This document shows positions 1 to 9,696 of a stretch of 64,000 nt of DNA, one piece after another. The notes beneath the pieces were generated by a model. It worked only from the letters and a program-made list of their open reading frames with translations, was not told where the DNA came from and did no database searches. The translations under genes were made by a program, and so were the position numbers. Origin of the DNA: Sclerodactyla briareus (lineage: Eukaryota > Echinodermata > Holothuroidea > Dendrochirotida > Sclerodactylidae); NCBI GenBank assembly GCA_026419785.1, contig JAODTK010005869.1:186001-250000 (forward strand). Direction: 5' to 3'. Numbering within the stretch: the stretch's first letter is position 1; every line of letters begins with the position of its first letter.

Positions 1-218
1 TAGGAGACAATTGGGCAGTGGTTGAGGCAAATTTCAGTATTTTTGACCGAGCGGAGAAAAAACTGCTGCATGCTTCGCGCGCAACACGGTCGAATGTGTC
101 CCAGCACATATATGATCTAGATAATAGGAAAAACGTTTTACTTTGAATACGAATATTGATGAAGAGAGAAAGTTGATAAAGCAATCGCGGAACTCAATGG
201 AGGGGTCAGCTGACTCAA
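1..218. other. No recognisable feature (left edge)
   Basis: I see no conserved frame, RNA-like fold or repeat terminus here. The sequence is ordinary mixed-composition DNA that leads into a TTG-rich microsatellite. It has no detected counterpart in the later duplicated copy, whose match begins near 417. Confidence 0.5.
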
Positions 219-345
219 CTGTTGTCGCTGTCATTCTTGTTGTTATTGTTTTCGTTTTTGTTGTTGTTGTCTGTTCGGGGTGCTGTTGTTCTTGTTGTTC
301 ATGTTCTTGTTGTTGTTCTTGTTGTTCTTGTTGTTGTTGTTATTA
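219..345. repeat. Degenerate (TTG)n/(TTC)n microsatellite
   Basis: This is an imperfect run of TGT and TTG triplets with TTC interruptions, strongly G/T biased on the plus strand. Open frames across it would be polymers of cysteine, valine or leucine and are not credible genes. The B copy of the downstream duplication has no matching tract, so it lies just outside the shared segment. Confidence 0.85.
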
Positions 346-529
346 AAGTGTATATAAGTATAATATATTTTACCTGTATACGACGGAGGCCATCAATTCA
401 TCACTGAGTTTAATCAAGTCAATGAACCAATAAATGCTCCATCAACTCGGTGAGGACGTCACTTAGGTCGTGTCTCAATTTAATTTGTTTCGACTATGAC
501 CCCCCCCACCTGCATCCTCCCGGTACGCT

Positions 530-1490
530 ATGTCACGTGAGGTGTTCCATGCTAACCTCGGGGTATTGAATATTCATCTTCAGACTGATATTCATGAGGT
601 ACGACTTTTTTTGTCACATGTCCATTAATATCATACATTTTATTGATTGCCAGTTGCAACATCGTGTTACGTAAATAGAATGTCAAATCCCGGTGCAGGG
701 TTAATGTGCTACTTGTATTGTAGTAGTTTAGGGCCATGTTTGTATTGTGTTGTGTTGATTCGCTATTGTTGAAGACTTTGAGCTAGAGTTGTAGTGCGGC
801 AGGAGTAGATTCTAATAACCTCCTGACTCTTGCAACGATACATAGTGAACTGTTTTGTAAGTTTTTTATTGTGCGAGGGAAAGTTGAAGAACCGTGAAGA
901 GAGACTTACAGGTGTAAAAGGTGAGACGTTGAGCTGTGACACAATGTGTGAAAGATACCCGTGAGTAACGTTGATTGTTTGGTGTTTTCCCAAAAATTAT
1001 GAAATGATATAAACAAAATGATATAATTGCAAAGAATATGACTTAGACATGTATCCATAGAACGACTAAAACCAAACTAGTAAACTGATTTATTTTTGTT
1101 TAAACATTTTAGATGGTCAGAGAGAAGTAGAGGCCTAATGCATGACACCGGCGGATGAAGGCGTTATTGCAAGATGTTCAATGTAGACTTGTGAGAGACG
1201 CCGCAGAAAGGAACTTTGAACTATGACGATGAGTGGAAGAGGAATCACAAAATAATAATGAACAATTGAATGACGGATTTGGAAATTGAACGTTAAGAGA
1301 GAAAGAGAATATGATATCGAACTTATTTTTCCTGTTCAAATGGTTGAATGTTCAATTAATGATTATTGGTTTTGTTGATAATATCGTCATTTTCGTAATG
1401 TTAATTGTTCAATGTCGGTGTGATATCTGAGAGCGGGTCTTGGTCGATGGTAGTTGAGTCTAATGTTGGTAAAATTGCAAAATAAAAATA
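530..1490. other. Copy A-specific block with no gene seen
   Basis: Copy B passes from the motif at 21387-21470 almost directly to the one at 21507, while in copy A the same two motifs (417-500 and 1508) are about 1 kb apart. The block is therefore inserted in A or deleted in B. It is A/T rich, with many ATTG/GTTG words in its second half. I see no clear terminal repeats, RT motif or long frame, so the element type is unknown. Confidence 0.55.
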
Positions 1491-1495
1491 TGTAA

Positions 1496-1934
1496 CTATT
1501 CAGTTAGAACACCCATTCCTGAATGACTGTTGCAATGAGATTTTCGGTAATAATTCCGATTCTCCAATTGTAAACATGTGTAAACGTTATGTCTTCTTCT
1601 GTATGCTAATTGATCCAACGAACTACGACGTAATCCATTAGTATATTTAGGCGGAACAATCAATTCCTTAATGTTCATTACTGTTAAGGAAATACAGGTT
1701 CTATTCGCAATCGTTTGCAAATTCCTTTTGCGCTAATCACGGAAAAGGTGATGGTCGTGATGTGGTTCAACGACATGTGCATACATTTCGCGTTTCCTGT
1801 ATTACTGCATGACAAAAGTGGCTGACTATCATGAAAATTGGGTTACTTCCGGCCCTTAAGATGAGTCAATTAGTCGTATGTGTGTACGTACATTTTGTAT
1901 GTGTGTGTGTGAGTGAGTCGTATGTGCCCTGAGT
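1496..1934. other. Duplicated non-coding stretch
   Basis: This stretch aligns with 21507-21900 in copy B. It includes the shared words CCTGAATGACTGTTGCAA and CTACGACGTAATCCATTAG. No frame is preserved between the copies, which argues against a host exon. A short GTAT/TGTG-rich tract at 1875-1925 precedes the SINE. Confidence 0.55.
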
Positions 1935-2195
1935 AACGATGCAGGGGTGCGACCGTCTCCATCGCGAGTGTGTAGTTTTACTCGTCTGCTTCGTTGCAGC
2001 CCCCTTTTCCTACCTGAGAAGGAGCGGGGTTGACGTTGTGGCTATGACGACAACGGGGTTCGACACCATGGACCTCAGGCATCTCACCGCCCTGGTAGCT
2101 AACCGGGGAGCATCTCGCCTCTGATAGGACTCGAACCTCACGCTTCCGCTGCTCGCTGAGTGGCCAACCCTTGCTGGGTGCACGCCTGCAGAGGT
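1935..2195 (-). mobile_element. tRNA-derived SINE, minus strand (copy A)
   Basis: Read on the minus strand, 2137-2127 gives the RNA polymerase III B-box GGTTCGAGTCC, with an A-box-like TGGCCACTCAGCG upstream of it at about 2166-2154. A second tRNA-like head follows near 2110-2060: TTAGCTACCAGGGCGGTGAG, then a B-box-like GTGTCGAACCCC. The head therefore looks like two tRNA-like modules in series. The tRNA-unrelated body runs towards about 1935. Copy B carries the same element at 22190-22470, so it predates the duplication. The 3' limit is uncertain because no clear tail is visible. Confidence 0.65.
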
Positions 2196-2212
2196 ATGGC
2201 ATATTGTATGAA

Positions 2213-2390
2213 CACTCTTAAAAATGTTGTGCAACTACCACACCTATTATGGTGTTTTGTAACCAATTACACAATCATGTGTATAAACTGCATATTCGTG
2301 TATTTTGTTACACAACCTTCTCGATGTTGTAAATTTCTTACACAATTTGGGATGTGGTATGCAAATTCTAACACAACATTTTTAAGAGTG
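2213..2390. mobile_element. MITE with TIR CACTCTTAAAAATGTTGTG
   Basis: The element is 178 bp with perfect 19-bp terminal inverted repeats: CACTCTTAAAAATGTTGTG at the left and its exact reverse complement at the right. The interior is full of GTGTAA/TTACAC words in both orientations and could fold along much of its length. No open frame exists, so it is a non-autonomous DNA transposon. No target duplication could be fixed. It is the best preserved of at least six family members here (also 6684, 7027, 12651, 22491 and 24260). Copy B has its counterpart at 22491-22695. Confidence 0.85.
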
Positions 2391-2440
2391 TGTGTATGTA
2401 CGTATGTATGTATGTCTGGAAAGGTATGTATGTATGTACG
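2391..2440. repeat. TATG-rich microsatellite, 5' flank of the LINE
   Basis: Degenerate GTAT/TATG units lie between the MITE and the 5' end of the R2-type LINE. The same tetranucleotide resumes directly after the LINE at 5717. In copy B the MITE runs straight into one uninterrupted TATG tract (22696-22775). This is the left half of a microsatellite split by the LINE. Confidence 0.8.
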
Positions 2441-2945
2441 TCAGTTCATGTTGCTATGAGCACGTATATGGCAAGTTGAAGGAACAGACAAGGAAGCCCT
2501 GAAAACTGAAAATCAGAAGAAATGTAGATGGCGCCTTAACTGGTCGACCTCGACCATCGTGTCGCAACTCGATAATTCTCGGGAATGGGACCAGTCGTTC
2601 TGATGCTGCAACGAAGACGAATGGCATGCTATGGCTATCCTCCCAATTACTACATCACTTTACAATGAAAACCAACTTTCAGTTTATAACCGGAGAGATG
2701 GATCTGACTACAGTCTTGTCGAATTGAAGTTCACGAGAAAGATCCTCAGAATCCCCTATTGACGTGCCGGAATTGAAAATTGTTTTTGATTTGATGAAAG
2801 GCAGCTTTGTGGGATTACATCACTTGTCTATAAGATATGTTGGTAAGAGACCTATCCAGACCCGGCCTTTTGAAAGACACTGACAAGTCCAGGACTATGG
2901 AGGTGACCGTCCCGGTAACGGATTTACAAGGAGAAGCTGACCTAT

Positions 2946-3480
2946 TTGTGGAGGGCGAATCAGCGAAAGCTGTCGACCATGTTAAAGAGGTTTGATGATC
3001 GAGCTACCAACGCGTTGCACTACGCCAGAGAAACTATACGTTACTGTATGAATAATACTCAAACGCGTGCTGACCGATCCGATTGGCTCGAACAACCATG
3101 GTCCTCCGATGCTACCTATGGACCCCCTGGAACTCCCATGAACACTGATTTATCCACCAGTGATGCAGTTTTTGGCATGCTTGTGTAGACCGTTGAAAAT
3201 AAAACTGCCCCGGGGTTCGACGGGGTGGAATACATCACTCTTAAGAGAAATAAGGAGTGTGGTTGAGCTTACTGACAAAGATTTTCAATGTGTGCTGGAT
3301 TAACCGTAAAGTCCCCCCGATTGGAAACATCGCCTTGTATTACAAATCCCTAGAAAGGGCGGTGATCCACAGGTCCCAGACAATTGGCGTACACATTTCG
3401 ATACTATTATCGTCATACAAATTGTACATGAAAGTGTCCGAGCGCGTACTACCCCCGTTGATTGGTAGATACTAAGGGAT
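2946..3480 (+). pseudogene. LINE RT, N-terminal part
   Basis: A frame opening at 2946 reads through a basic stretch ending near FGMLV at 3185. Downstream of the stop, another register gives VENKTAPGFDGVEY, which fits the conserved first RT block (xKAPGxDGV) of non-LTR retrotransposons. The next register (from 3257) reads IFNVCWINRKVPP, then ISILLSSYKLYMKV and SERVLPPLIGRY. This matches the block that normally reads PDNWRPISLL...YK; the PDNWR part appears in a neighbouring register near 3375. At least three frame changes occur in about 500 bp, so the copy cannot encode a working enzyme as written. Confidence 0.8.
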
Positions 3481-4520
3481 GTCAAGTAAACCAGAAGGAT
3501 TCCCTTCCCCGTATGGGTTACAGGAACATGTCTTCTGTTTGAAGTCAGGGAAGGCGTAGATAACCTAAAACACGAGTCCTGCAAAATGGGGTGTATTCTG
3601 GTTCCTTTTCATTATAATTAAGGATGCCTTTCGGGATGGGCCCTAGATCATAGGGGTTAGGTGGATAACTGCTATGAAGACGCTGGGTATCCTGATCAGT
3701 TCGTTGAGTGACAAGTGACCTATATACGGGTTAACTCATTCACTGGTCACTTTGGGTGGCTTAACTGAGCCGTTGTGCCGTCATAAGGGTAAATCAAGGG
3801 TGCCCATGGAGCGCCAGTTGAGCTTTCATCCAAGGGATTGATGCCTGGTTCGTTGGGGGGTTTGCTTCCAACCCATACACCGACCTATACTTGCCTAACC
3901 CCTGTCAAAGATATGTTGGCGATGTTGACCAATGTTGCGGTAGTGGAGGCGGAAATTAGTCAGATGCTTAGGAAGACTGAGGCTTTCTAAACTATACTGG
4001 AATAGAGGCAAAACACAGAAAGGTGCTCTTGTGCATGGACAAGATCGGGAAACTTGGTATAAAAAAAAATATGAAAACACTGACCTAACTCCTCTCCAGC
4101 AAGGCGATTCAATACCACGTTGAATCAAAGATGAGGCATATTCCTATCTTGGCCACTCTGTCAATATGAACGGCGATGCTGGTCAATTTACAGGTCAAGG
4201 AGGTGATTGCTGAATTTTCTGATATTCGCAGAACTAAGCAATGCCCCTCTCCCCGATTGTGGCAAAATTGGCAGCAATTAACTCCATACTGATGTCTAAA
4301 TTGAATTGTTATTTTTGTAATCTTCAAGTTTGCCGACTCTCAGCTCAAAACAATGGGAACCCTTGTAACCACTAATTTCAGATCTTTTGGCTGACTTTAA
4401 TTCGTCATCAACCGATCGCCTCATGTTCACTTCAAGGAACGTGGGTGGTTTGGATTGCTCAAACCCTCCCCAATGTTTTGCTCAAACTTCCTCCTCTGCT
4501 GGCCTGCCTGAACTCTGATG
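3480..4520 (+). pseudogene. LINE RT, palm and thumb remnants
   Basis: Pieces of conserved sequence persist across several registers. VNQKD near 3490 is followed by an LxxKDAF-like segment at about 3620. Near 3910-3970 MLTNVAVVEAEISQMLRKTE sits where the catalytic YADD loop and the following helix are expected; the YADD itself is not readable. TGIEAKHRKCALVHGQ-like words can be pieced out near 3990-4040. YLGHSVNMNGDAGQ (4138-4185), VAKLAAINS...SKLN (4258-4310) and MFTSRNVGGLD (about 4420-4455) are typical of the RT-proximal thumb. Many stops and shifts separate these blocks. Confidence 0.75.
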
Positions 4521-5060
4521 ACGAACAGTTCGCCATACTGCTCGTCAGTCATTTGACAGACATTGACTAAGTCATACGGTCCATAGTCATAAGGTTCAAC
4601 CGTCGGTGGTGCCCACCGAATTTTGGCGGCTATGAACACTGATATTAACGACGAAACGGACCTCTAATTAGAGCATCCAAGGTAAATTGGGACCAGTCGA
4701 TTTATGTTTATTTATTCGTCTGAGTTGTGCAGCAGGTAAGACAAGTTCGAGTCTGTTTGGATGATATGGTTCCAGATGTTTCACATCACCCGTCGAGGAT
4801 GAAATATCATTGCGCTCCAAATCATGGTCAGTTTCTACACGGACGCAAAAGAATTGGTGTTACAAAAAACGGTCACACATTGGTACAGCTTGAAAAATCA
4901 ATGACGTTTAAGTAAGAGAAGCGTATGAACAACACGCCGACTCGTCACCAGCATCAACATTTGTCAAAGTTGGACATCAACGATAAGCTGTGCAGTTTGT
5001 TCTAAAGGGCCGTCTACAATATTTAGAAACCCAAACCAAGTTAAATATCATTACCCCCCC
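4521..5060. other. LINE inter-domain region, weakly readable
   Basis: This joins the RT thumb to the endonuclease. A short frame from 4727 contains LEKSMTFK. Further on, QFVLKGRLQYLETQTKLN (about 4993-5047) is readable and fits the linker that precedes the CCHC region in this LINE group. Between these pieces little can be assigned. Confidence 0.55.
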
Positions 5061-5620
5061 CACTATCCATGACACCGTGTCTAATGTGTGAGTTTATTGC
5101 CGCACTACTAACCATTCCTCAGCAGTTGTTTCCTCGTTCAAGCATATGTATATTGGAAGACATGATCGCTCTGTTGACCATATATATGGTCAGGTAAAAG
5201 GACACTGTCGGTCAATGAGAACGAGTGCTTAATCCTCGAAAATAATCTGGTGACCCCTCAGTTGTATGGTTGTGAGGCCTTCAATGTGAATGTGGGTCAC
5301 AATAAACCTGATGTCTTTATTTTAGACGAGCAGGACCACCATGCTTATATCATTGAAGTTTCACACCCATTCGATGCTTTCATACAAACTTGTATGACCA
5401 TAAATTCAACAAGTACATGCCTCTGTGTTTAGCTGTTCATATCGATGCAATATAATCGTGTTAGTGATCGGTGCATTGGGTATAGTACACAAGAATTTTG
5501 TTCCTCTGGTCCGGCCGAAAACTTGGCATACCCAAATCCGCTGCAAAATCCATGCTATATACCTAAGTATTTCCAGTATGATTGGCTCAAGACGAGTCTG
5601 GGGGAAACGCATTCGGTAAT
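5061..5620 (+). pseudogene. LINE C-terminal restriction-like endonuclease
   Basis: The block begins with a cysteine pair, CLMCEF (about 5078-5095). In a neighbouring register it reads FKHMYIGRHDRSVDHIYGQV (about 5138-5197), where the CCHC-type knuckle leads into the nuclease in RLE LINEs. The nuclease core is intact in one frame (5250-5400): KPDVFILDE, then AYIIEVSHPFD. This matches the PD...(D/E)xK fold, with D in KPDV and E in IIEV as candidate metal ligands. The basic position is occupied by S or H here, so activity is doubtful. Downstream frames give IIVLVIGALGIVHKNFVPL (about 5447-5503) and SSMIGSRRVWGKR (about 5572-5613), the conserved tail of the family. Confidence 0.8.
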
Positions 5621-5716
5621 ATGCTATTGTTCCTTATGTTATTATTAGTTGCCTAAAGGATTATAATGTTTAATATAATTCTGTACTCATGGTATATTAT
5701 GCAATAAAACGAGTCA

Positions 5717-5825
5717 ATATGTATGTATGTATGTATGTCTGTATGTATGTATGTATGTATTATGTATGTATGTATGTATGTATTATGTATGTATGTATTA
5801 TGTATGTATGTATGTATGTATGTAT
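5717..5825. repeat. (TATG)n microsatellite, 3' flank of the LINE
   Basis: About 26 TATG units, with occasional TATTATG junctions and one TCTG variant, directly follow the LINE 3' end. Together with 2391-2440 the tract brackets the LINE. The sequence that follows (GATCGTTCCGCAAGCTG) matches what follows the single TATG tract of copy B (22776 onward), which confirms that the LINE interrupts an older microsatellite. Open frames on both strands here are TYV/MYVC polymers and are not genes. Confidence 0.9.
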
Positions 5826-6297
5826 GATCGTTCCGCAAGCTGGCACATTATATTCGAGGGAAGTAGGAAAACAGGATCGGATGCTAGTTTCCAGAATATG
5901 ATCCAAATTTGTGAATTCGTACTCTGGAGAACTGAAAATAAAGTTTCCGTCTTTCCCATTCAGCAATTACCGGCAGTCCCCAGCCACTGGCTAGTTGCCA
6001 TTAATTTCGAGACATTAAATTCGATACTTCGAATGAAATGTGAGGCCGTCTCTACTTCGAAACAGTTTCATACTTCGGAGCGAGTATAGTTACAGACGAA
6101 ACTAGTCTCTTCAACTAACATGTGCCATAATTTTGCCTAATCTCGCAATAGCCTAGAGGCCGTCACGCATTACTTGTTATGTGGAGCCTATTTTTTTTTT
6201 CATGAAACTAGGCAGGGCTGCCGAATCGGGCTTACTGTGACGCACGGAGACAGGCAACAACAAAGTTTCGCGAACTACGTAGAAGAACACGAAAATT
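5826..6297. other. Duplicated non-coding stretch
   Basis: It aligns with 22776-23250 of copy B, including GTAGGAAAACAGGATCG and CGCAATAGCCTAGAGGC. Frames differ between the copies, so I see no evidence of coding. Confidence 0.55.
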
Positions 6298-6880
6298 AGG
6301 ACAATATTACCAGCTATCTTCTTAAATATATCATATATTCTCGAAATTCATGATTTCCTCGTGATTACCTTATCTGTGGATTCAAAATACAGAATATTAT
6401 TTTGTCGATGTACTGAATTTATTAAATATTTAACGCAATTCTATGTACCCGAACCCGTATAAGCTTCGTATAATATTATGTTTATACCTTGTATTCATGG
6501 CACAATGTTTTAGAACATCTGAAGTGTTGAGAATCGTTTCGCTCAGACTATACGTAATATGTTTTCTTCTGGATCTGTTTTGATTAAAAACACTTGATCG
6601 ATATTTCTTGCACTTCCCTTCCATAGGGCCTTTTTTCTTGTGTAAATAACAGAATCTTACCAATTGTGGCTGCTTTAATAGCGCACTGGGGGGCCACAAA
6701 TGTTGTGTATAATTTCCACAACATTGTAACTAGCACACCTATCCCCGTGTGTTGTGTAAGAAATGTGTAAACGATATGCAACAATACACTCAATTTGCAG
6801 AAGATACACAATGATTTGTACAATTTCTTACCAACACCAGGATAGATGTGTCAGTTATACACCAACATTTGTAGAGTGCG
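6298..6880. other. Copy A-specific insertion that carries a MITE
   Basis: In copy B the words ACACGAAAATT and GAACAGTTCTTACATG lie next to each other near 23250-23280. In copy A they are separated by about 580 bp (6287-6297 and 6884-6900). The right third of the extra block is a member of the TTACAC-rich MITE family (6684-6878). The left part is A/T-rich, without identified termini. Confidence 0.6.
6684..6878. mobile_element. MITE, CACTCT...TTGTG family, diverged copy
   Basis: The left end contains CACAAATGTTGTGTATAA and the right end CACCAACATTTGTAGAGTG, whose reverse complement CACTCTACAAATGTTGGTG matches the family terminus of 2213-2390. The interior again holds GTGTAA/TTACAC words. It lies wholly in the copy A-specific block, so this insertion may be younger than the A/B duplication. 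Confidence 0.7.
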
Positions 6881-7026
6881 TTGAACAGTTCTAACATGAA
6901 TTTGGTGATTACTATGTGTAATTATTATGTAATTGCGGGAATTGGTCTGGAAGACATATTTTTAGTTTAACAGTAATACTCATACTGCATGCTTCCTAAC
7001 GCGTTTATCGGGCGTATCCAACCAAG

Positions 7027-7197
7027 ACCTCTATAAAAATAGTTGTGTAACCATAACACCAACATTGTGTATAATTCTCCCCCAATTTTGTCTTTTTTTC
7101 ACACGACCTTACAGAAGGTTGTGTAATATCTTACACCATTCGGGATAGGGTGCTAGTTACATAGTGTTGTCGGAATTACACAACATTTTTAGGGGTG
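7027..7197. mobile_element. MITE, same family, shared with copy B
   Basis: It begins with a degraded CCTCTATAAAAATAGTTGTG and ends with ACACAACATTTTTAGGGGTG, the inverted family terminus. Copy B holds the same insertion at the same place, but there its left terminus is split by another element (23414-23420 and 24261-24440). The MITE is therefore older than the duplication. Confidence 0.75.
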
Positions 7198-8474
7198 TCT
7201 TAAATCCGCGCCAAAACGTTTTACTCACGGTTTGTCTTCTTACGGTGTGCTCTGTTTTCGGCAATGCGTGGATACACTCTTGACGGCCGTTTTCTACCCA
7301 TCTACTCCTCTTACCTTTCAAATATTTCTAACCACTTCCTTACTCTCCTAGGGCGTATTTGCAGCCTCGCCACACTGTTTTAAGCATATATTGCAAGGAA
7401 GAGATTTTTCCGTAACTCGATAAAAATGGATATTGATCATAATTACAGTTACCAACGATTCGATCTTCAACGGCTTCGCAATATTTTTTATTCACTGTCT
7501 AAAACGACTTAAATTAATTTGTATAACCTAATTCCTTGACAGAAGTCATCGTCAAGTTCCATTCGCTATTTGGAATCATCCACTGAGAGTGATTTATATT
7601 AAAACCCGAAAATAGCATGCAAGTGAATTATGAGAAAAAAAACACCGATGAGACTGTGATTTGTCCAAGATTTAATGAACATCAATATCACATTCGTGTA
7701 TTATTCGATGGCTGGAGCTTTGTCTTCGTCCTGGACAGTACATGATCAAATGAATTTCTTCAAAGTCGTGGTTCCGCTTGCAGTATTTCCCGCCGCGCCC
7801 GATCATTCAAGAGTAAAATGTTCCCGTTTTCATTCCCTTGCTACGTAATTCCAACGCAATGACACGCCAAACATAGTGTGTTTCTACTATAGCCAGAGCC
7901 ACGTTACTGACAGTTATGCTTCGGAGAGGTGGAAGTGTTGGTGCATTCTTTTTTGGGGGGATGGATATTCCGATTTTTGGTTACACAAAATGGCGACACT
8001 GTCTAAACAAGCACGACCATAGTTGGTGCGTTGTTTGCAAAGACACCATCCACGACCTGTCTATAGGTTTTTGCAACCCGCCCGCGCATCTATCTTAGCG
8101 GTGCGCCACTATGTGCGCCTCGGAAAAGGGTTTCGGAACCCCAAATTATTAAAAATCCCTGAAATAGCATTCCGTCGGCCTGCGAAATGGCTAACGATCA
8201 GCCTGAAGGCCGGATGAGATATTGTAGTCAGTTTTCCATCTCAACCTATAGTTGGTTCTGGTTGCCATAGGCAATGGTTGCCAAAGGTTATGTATCGCAA
8301 ATGCCTTTTACATGTCTCTTCCATTTTTCCGGAGGTGCAGGTGAGTAATATGCGGAGCGCTACTATGAGGCAGCGAGTCACTCACAGGGGGTGTCTTGGG
8401 TTTCAACCCCCGCCCCCAAGGACCCGAATTGCCCCCAATTGTACACACAGTTTTTTACTGACGCTGAGACAGCA
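7198..8474. other. Duplicated non-coding stretch, no gene
   Basis: It aligns with about 24441-25690 of copy B through words such as GATCATAATTACAGTTACCAACG, AAACACCGATGAG and CACGCCAAACATA. A frame of 165 codons in copy B (25023-25520) is broken throughout here, which argues that it is accidental. A short region near 8010-8180 diverges strongly between the copies. Confidence 0.55.
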
Positions 8475-8998
8475 CATGTATTGCTACATGTGTATCTAGG
8501 ACGCATAATTGGTTATATTTTACCACAGATGGGCAGGCTATTCATAGGAGCTTCATTTGCATAGGCCATTACCTTACCCCCCCCCCCCCCCCCTAATATT
8601 CTCCGGAAGTGACGTGAAGAGTACAAGAGTTATATCGTCAACCACCCCTCAATTTCGCACCTGTTCCCATACCTAGCTACGCTAAATTCGTACCTAAGCT
8701 GGTAGCCTAACTCCGAAAAAATCTGCAAATTGTTTGTCAGTCTTTGTGACCGTTTTCCATCGTTCTTTATAGTCAAATCGCAATTTTCAGTAGCAATTGA
8801 TTATCTTCTTGTACCTGTTATTATTCCTGATAATAAAGTCGAATTTATGGGCAGGGTCCAGACCCTTTCCAAATGCTCATATTGAGTGGGGTTCAATACA
8901 ATTACCTATTTTTGTTTGTTCTTCCATAGTTTCCGAGTCATGTAAAGGAAAATTATTGCAGTCAGAGTGCTAGGTGCGCAATTGATGATGACGATGCT
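8475..8998. other. Two small copy A-specific insertions with poly-C
   Basis: Copy B reads GACAGCACTCAGGAAGTGACGTGAAAGTACACGAAATATATTCTTAATTT almost without a break near 25710-25760 (given here only as the A/B anchor). In copy A this string is interrupted twice: by about 130 bp (8475-8605), which ends in a 17-base C run at 8577-8593, and by about 360 bp (8637-8998). I recognise no termini or coding content in either block. Confidence 0.55.
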
Positions 8999-9124
8999 AT
9001 TCTTAATTTCCCGACGCCTAGATACAATGAAAGCCCTTCGCCTACTCAGCCGACAATGACAACAAACCTTTGTCTGAAAAGGAGTGATATATTTGCGTCA
9101 ATGAGTAACGTCGCCTACCGTAAC

Positions 9125-9290
9125 GTCGCCCTCCTGTTTCTCTTGTTTTCCTCTATCGGTTGCCCCCACCTCACCCTTTCTCCCTCACTTCCTCCCCTTC
9201 TCCCTTTCTCCTGCTCCTGACCTCCCCTCCTTTTCCTCTTGTCTTCTCTTCCCCCTTTTCTTCTTTTCTTCCCCCCAAACCCCACCCTTC
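9125..9290. repeat. Polypyrimidine tract (copy A)
   Basis: The plus strand is almost purely C and T for about 165 bases (CTCC, TTTC, CCCTT mixtures). Copy B has the matching tract at 25873-26040. Such long purine/pyrimidine asymmetric tracts can form triplex DNA; no function is visible here. Confidence 0.8.
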
Positions 9291-9696
9291 CCTAACCAGA
9301 TATCCGCGCCTGTACCAAGTGGCATCTCGTCAAACATAACTATTTAATTGAATAAAATTTAACCAAGGTAATGAGCCATCTCCACGAACTTGTATCCCGA
9401 TGAAAATTTACTCGTGGGGTGGCTTGCACCGTGACCCACCGGTCATAATAGTGAGTTCTCTATGAAACTGTCGGCGGGAGTTCCAACGTCGCTATCCAGT
9501 GTGAGATTGTGATGCTGCGGATAACTGTACGATGCTTCCCATACGACACTATGGACCACGGTAAATCGAACGTTCGACGGAAGGCCTCCTACCCATATAG
9601 TATGGACGGGTAGTAGTAGTGAAGCCAGAATGTCAGTATATCGACACATATGGCAGAACCCGCCCCAAACTGATAACCTAACATACGTTCTAGCTT

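Larger units (their letters stand above)
2441..5716 (+). mobile_element. R2-group LINE with restriction-like endonuclease
   Basis: This is a non-LTR retrotransposon of about 3.3 kb, plus strand, decayed. In order it shows an RT entry motif near 3195-3230 (KTAPGFDGVEY), RT block 2 (3260-3475), palm remnants (3480-3970), a thumb-like region with YLGHSVNMNGDAGQ and VAKLAAINS (4140-4290), FTSRNVGGLD (about 4425-4455), a cysteine/histidine region near 5085 and a C-terminal PD-(D/E)xK-like restriction-like endonuclease (5290-5400). That architecture is known from the R2/Hero/NeSL group, in which one ORF carries a central RT and a C-terminal RLE. The 3' end reads AATAAAACGAGTCA and then enters TATG repeats. 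It is probably 5' truncated, since no N-terminal zinc fingers are evident. Copy B keeps the empty site. Confidence 0.85.

Noticed and set aside
5653-6089. Frames of repeated TYIH or MYVC residues on both strands
   Set aside because: They are translations of the TATG microsatellite.
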